Shown here piece by piece: positions 8,277 through 16,162 of a stretch of 58,566 nt of DNA (its first letter is position 1; each line of letters opens with the position of its first letter). A program made the position numbers and the translations under genes. This DNA is from Chloroflexota bacterium (lineage in GTDB: Bacteria; Chloroflexota; Limnocylindria; Limnocylindrales; CSP1-4). Below the pieces are notes generated by a model. The model saw only the letters and a program-made list of their open reading frames with translations, did no database searches and had not been told where the DNA came from. The stretch lies in NCBI GenBank assembly GCA_021783095.1, contig JAJXUG010000024.1, positions 1 through 58,566 on the forward strand, in the 5' to 3' direction.

Positions 8277-9377
8277 TCAGGCCTCCGCCACGGTGGGGCC
8301 GAGGTACAGCACGCGGGGCCGGGTGCCGTACTCGGGGTGGAGGGGCTGGCCGCCCTTCGCGTACTCCGCGATGTCGCTGGCCGGGTCGTTCGCGTCGCCG
8401 AAGCGTCGCGCGCCGACGGGGCAGATCTCGACGCAGGCGGGGCGCTGGCCGCGGTTGATGCGGTGGTAGCACCAGGTGCACTTGTCGGCCACGCCCGGCG
8501 TGTTGGCCGGGGAGTCCTCGTCCGCGGGCGTGAGGTAGCGTGCACCGTAGGGGCAGGACACCACGCAGTAGCCGCAGCCGATGCACCGGCGGGCGTCCAC
8601 GAGGATCACCCCGTCCTCGGTCCGGTAGGTGGCGCTGACCGGGCAGACGCCCGTGCAGGGCGAGTCCTCGCACTGCATGCACAGGCGCGGCTGGAAGAAC
8701 GCGGAGGCGACGGTCTTGCCCTCGGACCCGGGGGCCGTGCAGGTGGCCGGAAAGCCGTTGATGCCCGCGTCCGGCGCGTCCACGTACCGCGTGCCGTCGG
8801 TCATCGTGGTGTGCCGCTCCACCCAGGTGCGCGTGAACTCGGCCGACTCGGGGACGTTGTTCTCCTCCTTGCAGGCGACCACGCACAGCCCGCAGCCGAT
8901 GCACTTGGAGGTGTCCACCACGAAGGTCCATGCCTTCGACATGGGATCGTAGCCGGGGACGAGCGGGGAGACCTTGTCCCCGGCGCTGGCGAAGACGGGG
9001 AAGAGCTGGCCGAGGGCGGCCGCACCGGCAACGCCGCCGGCGAGCGCGAGCCCGAAGCCGAGGAACGCGCGTCGCGTGAGCGACGCCTGCTCGATGGCCG
9101 GGGCGATCGCCTCGAGCGGGACCAGCACGGCGTCCGCAGGCGCCTCCGATACCCGCATGCCCTCCGAGGGCGCTCCGCCGCCGGAGGACCCGGCCGGTTC
9201 GGCCGACGCGTTCGTTGCGAGCGGCGCGGCTCCGACTGTCGCATCCTCGGCCTGTGCTGACGCCTCCGCGGCCGGCGGCAGCGCCTCGCCGGGCGCCGCG
9301 AGCTCGCGCTCATCGGCGGATTGACCCGCGGTCACCTGGCCCCAGGGATCCAGCATGGGATCGAGCGGCTCGGTCAC
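8277..9377 (-). CDS. Four-cluster ferredoxin subunit with Tat-like motif (DmsB/PsrB-like)
   Basis: The 366-residue protein carries four cysteine groups (CIGCGLCVVAC, CMQCEDSPCTGVC, CIGCGYCVVSC, and CTWC with CVEIC), as in DmsB, PsrB or HybA subunits that hold four [4Fe-4S] clusters. A twin-arginine motif TRRAFLGFG (R102-R103) with a following hydrophobic stretch marks export or membrane anchoring. It is preceded by about 95 residues of Ala/Glu/Pro-rich sequence, much longer than a usual Tat n-region. Its ATG overlaps the stop of the six-heme cytochrome gene (ATGA). It should wire the NrfD-type subunit to the cytochromes. Confidence 0.92.
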   Translation of the reverse strand: MTEPLDPMLDPWGQVTAGQSADERELAAPGEALPPAAEASAQAEDATVGAAPLATNASAEPAGSSGGGAPSEGMRVSEAPADAVLVPLEAIAPAIEQASLTRRAFLGFGLALAGGVAGAAALGQLFPVFASAGDKVSPLVPGYDPMSKAWTFVVDTSKCIGCGLCVVACKEENNVPESAEFTRTWVERHTTMTDGTRYVDAPDAGINGFPATCTAPGSEGKTVASAFFQPRLCMQCEDSPCTGVCPVSATYRTEDGVILVDARRCIGCGYCVVSCPYGARYLTPADEDSPANTPGVADKCTWCYHRINRGQRPACVEICPVGARRFGDANDPASDIAEYAKGGQPLHPEYGTRPRVLYLGPTVAEA

Positions 9378-10108
9378 GGGACCGCCTCGCTCGGGCTGGC
9401 CGAGGCGCTCGCGATGGGCGCGAGGCTTGCCGGCGGAAGCACGAGCTGCTCAGGGCCGCGCCCGGCGCCATGGCACTTGAGGCATTCCTGGTCGGTCAGG
9501 AGGCCGGTCGGATGTCGCTCGTTGCGGGCCTTGAACCCGTCAGGGCCGTGGCAGGTCAGGCACGGCGGCAGGTTGTTGAGCGGGTGGGACACCACCGGGG
9601 GATGCTGCGCCCAGGCCGTGTGCGGGTCGTGGCACTGGAGGCACTGGCCCACGTAGTGGTTGGCCGGGACGATGGTCTTGATGCTGGTGGGGCGGCCCTC
9701 CGCGGCAGCGTGACAGCGGACGCAGACCTCGTCTGTGGGGACCTTGATCATGACGTCCGCCTTGGACGCATTCGAGCCCGCCGAGGCGTGCGCCAGCAGT
9801 GCGCCGTGGCAGCTCTGGCAGCCGATGTCGGCGTGCGAGTGGCTGGCCAGGCGGCTGGCCTCTGGGACGTGGCACTTCTCGCAGACCGACGAATCGGCGA
9901 ACGTCATGCTGAGCGCGGCCCACTGCTTGGCGTTGCTGTCGGGGTGGAGCGCGAAGTCGAGGTACGGATCCCAGGCCATTGCGGCACCCGCGAACAGGAC
10001 GACGGCGAGGACCGCCGCGCCGCCCAGGACGCTCACGACGGCGGCGACACGTCCGCGACGAGTGCGGGGGCGAACGGAATCCCAGAGGCGGCGGATCCTG
10101 GCCCTCAT
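9374..10108 (-). CDS. Membrane-anchored six-heme cytochrome c
   Basis: The 244-residue protein has a positively charged N-terminus, one helix (about residues 20-45) and six CxxCH sites at C76, C97, C129, C156, C183 and C209. Many extra histidines lie between them, suitable as distal heme ligands. The alternating single hemes resemble NapC/NirT or decaheme fragments but the match is loose. The ATG overlaps the stop of the regulator gene and its stop overlaps the ferredoxin ATG. Its position as first structural gene suggests a periplasmic electron entry or exit point for the complex. Confidence 0.9.
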   Translation of the reverse strand: MRARIRRLWDSVRPRTRRGRVAAVVSVLGGAAVLAVVLFAGAAMAWDPYLDFALHPDSNAKQWAALSMTFADSSVCEKCHVPEASRLASHSHADIGCQSCHGALLAHASAGSNASKADVMIKVPTDEVCVRCHAAAEGRPTSIKTIVPANHYVGQCLQCHDPHTAWAQHPPVVSHPLNNLPPCLTCHGPDGFKARNERHPTGLLTDQECLKCHGAGRGPEQLVLPPASLAPIASASASPSEAVP

Positions 10109-10809
10109 AGCACCGACGGGGTCAGCAGGCCGCGCTTGACCGTGTACCGCAGGAGCTCCACGCGGTCGTGCAGGCCGAGCTTCTCCATGAGGTTGGCGCG
10201 ATTGGAGTGGACCGTCTGCTCGGACAGGTGGAGCGAGCGGGCGATGTCACGGTTGGTGTGCCCCATCGCGGCCAACAGCAGGATCTGGCGCTCGCGGTCG
10301 GTCAGCTGGTCGTAGGGGTCGTCGACGGCCTCCGGCTTGCCCCGGACGTAGGTGTCGACCATGCGGGTCACGATGGCGGGGCTGACATAGGTGTGGCCGG
10401 CGGCGACCGCCCGGACGGCCGAGACGACGTCGTCGGCGAGCGCCTCGCGGGTGAGGATCCCGGCGGCACCAGCCTTCAGGGCGATCGAGAACTGCTCGGT
10501 GGCGCACCGACAGTCGAGCGCGATGATCTTGGCCCCGGGCGCGGCGGAGCGGACTTCCTCGATGGCCTCCGGCGTGCCGCAGCCCACCGCGGCGAACGCC
10601 TCGTACTCGAGGATGATCACCGCCGGGCTGCTCGCCTTGGCCTGGGACACGATCGCCTCGCGGCTCGTGGCCTCGACGACGACGCCCATGTCCGGCTCCT
10701 GGTCGATGACCGCCCGGAGCGCCGTGCTGAGCATCGGGAAGTCCACGATGGCGAGCATGACGTCGACGCGAGCTGCCCCTGCTCCTCCCGCGTCCGTCGT
10801 TGGCATCAT
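10105..10809 (-). CDS. NarL/LuxR-type response regulator with degenerate receiver
   Basis: The 234-residue protein has an N-terminal receiver-like fold and a C-terminal LuxR helix-turn-helix (LTDRERQILLLAAMGHTNRDIA onward, about residues 165-225). The receiver lacks the usual phosphorylation residues: the acceptor Asp is E68 (IILEYE), one of the acidic pair is missing (only D23), the switch Thr/Ser is D99 and the conserved Lys is R121. It is therefore probably not controlled by ordinary phosphotransfer. It overlaps the downstream cytochrome gene (ATGA) and probably regulates this operon. No sensor kinase lies in the window. ATG 10809 follows GGGAG. Confidence 0.9.
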   Translation of the reverse strand: MMPTTDAGGAGAARVDVMLAIVDFPMLSTALRAVIDQEPDMGVVVEATSREAIVSQAKASSPAVIILEYEAFAAVGCGTPEAIEEVRSAAPGAKIIALDCRCATEQFSIALKAGAAGILTREALADDVVSAVRAVAAGHTYVSPAIVTRMVDTYVRGKPEAVDDPYDQLTDRERQILLLAAMGHTNRDIARSLHLSEQTVHSNRANLMEKLGLHDRVELLRYTVKRGLLTPSVL

Positions 10810-11128
10810 CCACTCCCGTATGTCGGCGTCATCCCGGTCCGACGTCCGTCATGATCGGCCGACGGGCTGCCGGCCAAACAGGTCCAGGTGGCCGGGTTCT
10901 GCGAGCCCGTGCGTGCCCAAAGACGGCAACGGAGGCCTACTGCAACACCACCTTCGTCGCGCAGAGCAACGCCCGTTGACCCGGACCCTCACCGACGTTG
11001 CCATCACACCCCGTCCCGGGGGGCGCGAGCGCCCGCCTCGCGGTCCCGCCTTGCAGGCCTGCGTGTCCGGGCAGGCGCTGAGCCGAGGGCTGACAGTCCC
11101 GCGCCAGCACGATTCGGGGATGGGCGGC
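10810..11128. other. Divergent intergenic region, no gene seen
   Basis: About 320 bases lie between the cytochrome operon regulator and the cysteine leader peptide. No convincing coding frame, terminator or known operator was seen. The promoter of the minus-strand operon should be here. A CTGACA at 11090-11095 resembles a -35 box but is too far from the -10 at 11129. Confidence 0.4.
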
Positions 11129-11134
11129 TATCCT
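11129..11134 (+). promoter_or_regulatory. Probable -10 box of a leaderless cysteine leader transcript
   Basis: TATCCT fits TAnnnT exactly. The expected transcription start, about seven bases downstream, coincides with the ATG at 11141, implying a leaderless mRNA that begins with the leader peptide. No clear -35 box is present. Confidence 0.45.
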
Positions 11135-11140
11135 GCGCGC

Positions 11141-11233
11141 ATGACGACCCGCCCCCGCCGCGCATTCCGCGGTGCTTGTTGCTCCTGTCCCCGGCGAGCG
11201 CCGGCATGGAGCCACGCCGCGGTCGCCCGCTAG
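11141..11233 (+). CDS. Cysteine-rich leader peptide upstream of cysE
   Basis: A 30-codon frame reads MTTRPRRAFRGACCSCP then ends RRAPAWSHAAVAR. It contains the cluster Cys-Cys-Ser-Cys encoded by tgt tgc tcc tgt; TGT codons are uncommon in this GC-rich DNA. Directly after the cysteine codons, ccggc/gccgg at 11191-11204 can form a small hairpin. The frame ends 166 bases before cysE. Short polycysteine frames, often leaderless, act as cysteine-responsive attenuators of sulfur operons in mycobacteria. The same logic here is an inference from position and sequence: ribosomes stalling at Cys codons when Cys-tRNA is short would allow cysE-cysK expression. Confidence 0.5.
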   Translation: MTTRPRRAFRGACCSCPRRAPAWSHAAVAR

Positions 11234-11399
11234 ACCGCCCGCCGCTCCGCCGGCCTCGCAGTCTCCACCCGCCGCGCGGGCTGCACCCCCCGCCCGGCGC
11301 GTCCCCTCGTCCCCCTTGTCCACGACGTCGCCCTGCGGAGGCTCCGTGCTCGCGCCCCATCCGTCCCGTCGTCGCCGCTCCGCTGAACCGGGAGAGCTC

Positions 11400-12254
11400 A
11401 TGCCTGACAGCTTCGACCATGACCGAGACCACGCGTTCGCCCAGTTGCTCGCCGGCGACCGCGCGGTGCACGGGCGCATCTACCCCCTCAAGCGCGACGT
11501 CGCGGCGTTCGCGGACGCGCTGCTGGGGATCCTGTTCCCGCAGCTGTCCGACGACGCCCTGGCCGCGCCCGACGACCTGGCGGCGCGCCTCGTGCTCGTC
11601 CGCCGCGACCTCCGCCGCCTGGTTGAGCCGCTGACCGACAGCGGCACCGCGGACCGGGTGATCGCCGCCTTCGCCGACGCCCTCCCGCGCGTCCACGCCG
11701 CGCTCCTCGAGGACGGGGAGGCGATCCTCGCCGGGGATCCCGCCGCCGAATCGCTCGACGAGGTCGTGGCGGCCTACCCGGGCTTCCTCGCGATCGCGAT
11801 CCACCGAGTCGCCCACGAGCTGTACGTGCTCCGGGTGCCGATCCTGCCGCGGCTCCTCGCCGAGGTCGCCCACACGAGGACCGGCGTCGACATCCACCCC
11901 GGCGCCACCATCGGCCGCGGGTTCTGCATCGACCACGGCACCGGCGTCGTGGTGGGGGAGACCGCCGTCATCGGCGACCGCGTCAAGCTCTACCAGGGCG
12001 TGACCCTGGGCGCGCTGTCCGTGGTCAAGGACCTCGCCGGCCACAAGCGCCACCCGACGATCGGCGACCGGGTGGTCATCTACGCCAACGCCACGGTTCT
12101 CGGCGGCGACACCTTCGTCGGGAACGACACGATCATCGGCGGCAACGTGTTCGTCACGAGCAGCGTGGCGGCCGGATCGGTCCTCTACCAGACCAGCCGC
12201 TCCCGCGTCCGGAAGGCGGACGACGGGTTCGACGACATCGACTTCGTGATCTAG
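11400..12254 (+). CDS. cysE: Serine O-acetyltransferase CysE
   Basis: The 284-residue enzyme transfers acetyl from acetyl-CoA to L-serine, the first step of cysteine synthesis. The C-terminal half is a left-handed beta helix of hexapeptide repeats, with the conserved stretches [19 protein letters not shown] and VVGETAVIG holding the active-site Asp and His residues, and the loop [10 protein letters not shown]. The N-terminal helical domain (about residues 1-150) is the oligomerisation part. The start ATG at 11400 follows GGGAGAG; a longer in-frame extension upstream has no conserved sequence. It is followed after 50 bases by cysK in the same direction. Feedback inhibition by cysteine is usual for the family. 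Confidence 0.95.
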   Translation: MPDSFDHDRDHAFAQLLAGDRAVHGRIYPLKRDVAAFADALLGILFPQLSDDALAAPDDLAARLVLVRRDLRRLVEPLTDSGTADRVIAAFADALPRVHAALLEDGEAILAGDPAAESLDEVVAAYPGFLAIAIHRVAHELYVLRVPILPRLLAEVAHTRTGVDIHPGATIGRGFCIDHGTGVVVGETAVIGDRVKLYQGVTLGALSVVKDLAGHKRHPTIGDRVVIYANATVLGGDTFVGNDTIIGGNVFVTSSVAAGSVLYQTSRSRVRKADDGFDDIDFVI

Positions 12255-12304
12255 CGCCAGCGTCCCAGTCAGCCCAGCGTCCCCACCGAAGGAGAGAACC
12301 AGCC

Positions 12305-13234
12305 GTGCCCGTCAACAGCGTGCTCGAGATGATCGGCAACACCCCGCACGTGCGGATCAACCGCCTCTTCGACCCGCGCGTCAGCGTGTGGGCCAAGCAG
12401 GAGCGCCAGAACCCCGGCGGCTCCATCAAGGACCGTATCGCGCTCGCGATGATCGAGGACGCGGAGGCGGCCGGGACCATCAGGCCCGGCGTGTCGACGA
12501 TCATCGAGCCCACGTCGGGCAACACCGGCATCGGCCTCGCGCTCGTGGGCGCGGTCAAGGGCTACCGCGTGATCCTGTGCATGCCCGAGTCGTTCAGCGT
12601 GGAGCGGCGCAAGCTGATGACCGCGTACGGGGCGGAGCTCGAGCTGACGCCGCGGGAGACGGGCATCAAGGGGGCCACCGCCCGAGCCCGCGAGCTGCTC
12701 GAGGAGATCCCCGACAGCTGGATGCCGATGCAGTTCGAGAACCCCTCGAACCCGGCCGTCCACCGCCGCGCCACCGGCCAGGAGATCCTGCGCGACTTCC
12801 CGGACGGACTTGACTACGTGGTCACCGGCGTGGGCACGGGCGGCCACATCACCGGCGTCGCCGAGGCGCTCAAGGCCGCCTGGCCGAACATGAAGGTCTA
12901 CGCCGTGGAGCCCACCGCGTCGCCCGTCCTCTCGGGCGGCACGCACTCGCCGCACCCCATCCAGGGCATCGGCGCCGGGTTCATCCCGGCGGTCATGCGC
13001 ACCGACCTGCTGGACGGCACGATCCAGGTGCAGGGCGCGGACGCGATGGCGTTCGCCCGCCGGGCGGCCAAGGAGGAGGGCCTGCTGATCGGCATCTCGT
13101 CGGGGGCATCGCTGGCGGCCGTGTCGCAGCTGATCCCGTCGGTGCCGGACGGGTCGCGGATCCTGACGTTCAGCTACGACACCGGCGAGCGCTACCTCTC
13201 GATCGAGGCGCTGTGGGGGGCGACGATGGCCTGA
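12305..13234 (+). CDS. cysK: Cysteine synthase A
   Basis: The 309-residue PLP enzyme makes L-cysteine from O-acetylserine and sulfide. The Schiff-base lysine is K42 in NPGGSIKDR, the substrate loop TSGNTG is intact, and the phosphate-binding GTGGHITG and C-terminal SSGAS are present. The length is normal. Translation starts at GTG 12305 behind AAGGAG. It forms an operon with cysE, and the pair can assemble into the cysteine synthase complex. A strong hairpin terminator lies 27 bases past the stop. Confidence 0.96.
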   Translation: MPVNSVLEMIGNTPHVRINRLFDPRVSVWAKQERQNPGGSIKDRIALAMIEDAEAAGTIRPGVSTIIEPTSGNTGIGLALVGAVKGYRVILCMPESFSVERRKLMTAYGAELELTPRETGIKGATARARELLEEIPDSWMPMQFENPSNPAVHRRATGQEILRDFPDGLDYVVTGVGTGGHITGVAEALKAAWPNMKVYAVEPTASPVLSGGTHSPHPIQGIGAGFIPAVMRTDLLDGTIQVQGADAMAFARRAAKEEGLLIGISSGASLAAVSQLIPSVPDGSRILTFSYDTGERYLSIEALWGATMA

Positions 13235-13260
13235 TCGAGGTTCCACTCGGTTGGCAACAC

Positions 13261-13288
13261 GAAGGCCGGCGGGTGCCCGCCGGCCTTC
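13261..13288. terminator. Intrinsic terminator after cysK
   Basis: A 13-bp perfect inverted repeat (gaaggccggcggg and its complement) has a 2-base centre. It lies between convergent cysK and the small minus-strand gene at 13325, so it can serve both directions. The downstream T-tract is short (ttctgcgt). Confidence 0.8.
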
Positions 13289-13324
13289 TGCGTGTCGGGC
13301 CTCCGGATCCGCCGGGCGCCCGGG

Positions 13325-13540
13325 TCAGCCGAACCAGGTTCGGGTCTCGACCTCGGTCACCGCGGGCGTCAACAGGATGCCCACGATCGCCTCGCGCGGC
13401 AGGGTGGAGCGTCGGGCGACGAGATCGGCGACCCGCTCGGGATCCGAGCCGCAGCGGCGCAGGGCCGCGGCATCGAGGCGGGGCCAGACGAGGAGCGCTC
13501 GCCGGCGGATGGCCTCCGCGGCGTCAACTGGCTGGGGCAT
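13325..13540 (-). CDS. Small hypothetical protein (71 aa)
   Basis: The frame starts at ATG 13540, six bases after a good GGAGG, and encodes 71 residues that begin MPQPVDAAEAIRRRALLVWP and end TEVETRTWFG. It is helical, rich in Arg and Leu, with the segment CGSDPERVADLVARRSTLPREAIVG. No signal peptide or membrane segment is visible and no family was recognised. It converges on cysK and shares the terminator at 13261-13288. The ribosome site and codon use make it a likely real gene. Confidence 0.6.
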   Translation of the reverse strand: MPQPVDAAEAIRRRALLVWPRLDAAALRRCGSDPERVADLVARRSTLPREAIVGILLTPAVTEVETRTWFG

Positions 13541-13748
13541 CGCGTACCTCCAATCGCCCCATGGTGCACCCGACGTGTTGCCGCCACCCAAACCCGCGGT
13601 GAAGTTTCCGCAAGACTCGTTCGGGTCGGCCTTGCATCTGCGCAGCGATGTGCCTTGGGGGACGAGCCGATCCGGCCATGACCCCGCCGAAGAGGGACCC
13701 GCATGACCAGCCTCGTCACGTCGGCCATCTCGATGCTCTCGGCCGACC

Positions 13749-13898
13749 ATGCGCGAGCTCCTCAGCGAGTGGGCCGCCCACGACACGATGCACCTGGTCC
13801 AGGCGGAGCGGGCGCTGATGCAGGCGTTCATCCCCGGGTCCGGGCCATGGCGCCCGTACTTCGCCGACCACGACGTGGAGGCGGCGCGCGCAGGCTGA
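13749..13898 (+). pseudogene. C-terminal fragment of a DinB-like protein
   Basis: The 49 residues MRELLSEWAAHDTMHLVQAE then RALMQAFIPGSGPWRPYFADHD match the last helix and metal-binding HD/H region of DinB-superfamily proteins. The preceding helices are absent. A stop (TGA at 13704) lies just upstream in this frame, and a neighbouring frame reads HLDALGRP immediately before, which suggests a frameshift as well as loss of the N-terminus. No function is expected. Confidence 0.6.
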
Positions 13899-13976
13899 CG
13901 GCTCATCGGGAGCCCGCCCGAGACCCCTCGTCGGTGCGATCATCGAGTGCCCTCTCGCCGCAAGGAGCCCTCGCTG

Positions 13977-14603
13977 ATGCACGACCCGATCGCCGCCCTC
14001 GCCGACCAGCTCGCCGACGCCGGGCGGAGCGCGGTGGGGCTGGGCCTCGTGGTCGCCTCGGGGGGCAACCTCTCCGCGCGACTCCCGGGTCGGGACGCGT
14101 TCCTGATCACTGCGGCCGGAACGCGCCTCGACCGGCTGGAGCCGGACGACTTCGCGGTGCTGGGGCTGGACGGGAGCGTGCTCGAGGGCAACCCGCGGCC
14201 GTCGTCAGAGTGGCGGCTCCACCGGCGCGCCTACCAGGTCCGCCCCGACGTGAACGCCATCGTCCACCTCCACCCGCAGACCGCCGTCGTCCTCGATGCG
14301 CTGGGCCACTCGATCCGGATGCTGACGCTCGACGACGTCTCCTACCTGCGCGAGGTCCGCCGCGTCCCGTTCTACCCCAATGGCTCGGACGAGCTGGCCG
14401 ATGCCGCCGCCGAGGCCTCGATCGGGTGCGACGTGATCATCCTGGCCAACCACGGCTGCTCGACGCTCGGCGACACGGTGGAGATGGCGCACCGCCGGGC
14501 GCTGCTCCTGGAGCTGGCGGCCCAGAACACGTTCCGCTGCCTCCAGCTGGGCGACCTCGACACGACATTCCCGGTGGGCGCCACCCTCTCGGTGCACCAG
14601 TGA
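13977..14603 (+). CDS. Class II aldolase/MtnB-type protein
   Basis: The 208-residue zinc enzyme of the fuculose-phosphate aldolase fold has the motif GGNLSARLPG near the N-terminus, a SSEWRLHRRAYQ segment with the catalytic Glu, the metal ligands HLHPQT, and the final ligand in LANHGCSTLG. The ATG at 13977 has AAGGAG nine bases before it. The stop overlaps the GTG of mtnA. Adjacency to mtnA points to methylthioribulose-1-phosphate as substrate, either dehydration (MtnB, methionine salvage) or cleavage to dihydroxyacetone phosphate and an aldehyde (Ald2 of the DHAP shunt). No mtnC, mtnD or other salvage genes lie nearby, which favours the shunt. Confidence 0.85.
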   Translation: MHDPIAALADQLADAGRSAVGLGLVVASGGNLSARLPGRDAFLITAAGTRLDRLEPDDFAVLGLDGSVLEGNPRPSSEWRLHRRAYQVRPDVNAIVHLHPQTAVVLDALGHSIRMLTLDDVSYLREVRRVPFYPNGSDELADAAAEASIGCDVIILANHGCSTLGDTVEMAHRRALLLELAAQNTFRCLQLGDLDTTFPVGATLSVHQ

Positions 14604-15637
14604 CCGGGCCGGTGGGCGACCTCCGCCCGATCGCCTGGACCGGTGCTGCCCTCCGGGTCATCGACCAGACGCTGCTGCCCGGCCGGCTCGAGTACATCGA
14701 CCTCACCACCGCCGACGCCGTGGTCGACGCGATCCGGCGGCTGGCAGTCCGGGGCGCGCCCCAGCTGGGCGCCGTGGGCGCGGTGGGCGTGGTCATCGCG
14801 ATGGACGAGGCGGCGCGCGAGGGCTGGCCGCAGGCGCGCCTCGACGCCGCGGTGGACGCGATCCGATCTGCGCGGCCCACGGCCGTCAACCTGGCCTGGG
14901 CCGTGGACCGCGTTCGGCCGCTCATGACGCGGGGCCGGGAAGCGGTGCTCGCGGCCGCGCTCGAGATCATCGAGGCCGATGAGCGCGTCAACCACGCGAT
15001 CGGAGCGTACGGAGCGGACTGGATCCAGGCCCGGATCGATCACCCAGTTCGCGTGATCACCCACTGCAACACCGGAGCCCTCGCGATGGTGGCCTGGGGG
15101 ACGGCGCTCGGGATCGTGCGCGAGCTGCACGCGCGGGCCGCCCTCGAGATGGTCTACGTCGACGAGACGCGGCCCCTGCTCCAGGGCGCCCGGCTGACCG
15201 CGTGGGAGCTCCAGCGCGACGGGATCCCCTACCGGGTGCAGGCCGATGGAGCGGCAGCCTCCACGATCCTGCGGGGACTCGTGGACGTGGCCATCTTCGG
15301 CGCCGACCGGATCGCGGCCAACGGGGACGTGGCCAACAAGATCGGCAGCCTGGGCCTCGCGCTCGCGTGTCGCGAGGCCGGAATCCCGTGCCTGTCAGCG
15401 GCGCCCGTGTCGACCGTGGACCTCAGCACCGCGTCGGGCGACGACATCGAGATCGAGCTGCGCGGCGACGAGGAGGTGCTGGCGTTCGGCGGGGTGCGTG
15501 TCGCGCCCGCGGGCGCGCGCGCCTTCAACCCCGCGTTCGACGTGACGCCGGCGCGGTTCATCACCGGGCTCGTGACCGAGGTGGGCGTCCTCGCGGTGTC
15601 GGACGGGGAGACCCCGGCGCGTCGCCTGGGCGGCTGA
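14600..15637 (+). CDS. mtnA: S-methyl-5-thioribose-1-phosphate isomerase
   Basis: The 345-residue protein belongs to the eIF2B-alpha-like isomerases and converts methylthioribose-1-phosphate to methylthioribulose-1-phosphate (5-deoxyribose-1-phosphate is also used by some). Diagnostic segments are VRGAPQLGAVGAVG, THCNTGALA with the catalytic Cys, VDETRPLLQGARLTAWEL, and GADRIAANGDVANKIGS with the catalytic Asp. GTG at 14600 overlaps the aldolase stop, so the two are co-translated. Together they process the ribose part left after methylthioadenosine or deoxyadenosine breakdown. The nucleosidase or kinase steps are not encoded in the window. Confidence 0.95.
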   Translation: MTGPVGDLRPIAWTGAALRVIDQTLLPGRLEYIDLTTADAVVDAIRRLAVRGAPQLGAVGAVGVVIAMDEAAREGWPQARLDAAVDAIRSARPTAVNLAWAVDRVRPLMTRGREAVLAAALEIIEADERVNHAIGAYGADWIQARIDHPVRVITHCNTGALAMVAWGTALGIVRELHARAALEMVYVDETRPLLQGARLTAWELQRDGIPYRVQADGAAASTILRGLVDVAIFGADRIAANGDVANKIGSLGLALACREAGIPCLSAAPVSTVDLSTASGDDIEIELRGDEEVLAFGGVRVAPAGARAFNPAFDVTPARFITGLVTEVGVLAVSDGETPARRLGG

Positions 15638-15685
15638 CGGACCGGGCGACTGCGCGAACCCGCCGCCGGGTCTCACCATGCCCGC

Positions 15686-16106
15686 ATGAGCGTCCGCGAT
15701 GCGCTCGGGCGGGCGCTGCTGGCGGGGGCGCTGCTCGCGGCGTCCGTGCTGGCTCCGCTCGCGGCGGGCGCGGGTTCCGCGACGCGTCTGGCCGCGGCTT
15801 GGTCGGCTTCGGCGTCGGCTTCGTCGGCTTCGGCCCCATCAGCCTCGTCGGCATCTCTGTCCGCCTGGCGGGGTGGCATCGACCTCTACCGACGGGGCCT
15901 TGCCGTCTGGCCCGCCAGCGCCGCCGACCCCCGCCCCGGACCAGCGCCTCGCCGCCGCGCTCGATCCGCCAGCCACGGTCCCGCTCGTCGCAGCGGGCCT
16001 GCTCCTCGTGGTCGGCGCCGTCGTGGTGTTGACCGGGTGGCGACGCTCACGCCCTCCTGAGGGTTCGCATCCAGCGTTCTGTCCGCCTTCGCGCGTGGCA
16101 CGCTAG
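15686..16106 (+). pseudogene. Probable frameshifted secreted or membrane protein
   Basis: One frame begins MSVRDALGRALLAGALLAAS, a good signal peptide, and runs into a Ser/Ala tract. Another frame then carries PPTPAPDQRLAAALDPPATV and a membrane helix VPLVAAGLLLVVGAVVVLTGWRR. Joined, they would make a normal signal-linker-anchor protein of about 130 residues. The break lies between roughly 15797 and 15880, within or just after imperfect tcggcttcg repeats and near ggcgggg. It could be decay, a sequencing error, or slippage in the repeat. The family was not recognised. Confidence 0.45.
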
Positions 16107-16162
16107 CGGAGTCGCGGCACCGAGTGGCTCGGTTCGCCAGCGTGCGCAGGGAGGCCCGGCCG

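Noticed and set aside
6112..10108. A cytochrome c nitrite reductase (NrfA) operon
   Set aside because: Neither cytochrome has a CxxCK site and both are too small for NrfA; only the ferredoxin and NrfD-type parts resemble the Nrf system.
11141..11400. T-box riboswitch controlling cysE
   Set aside because: No T-box sequence with the conserved GGUACCGCG-type antiterminator was found; the leader peptide explains the region better.
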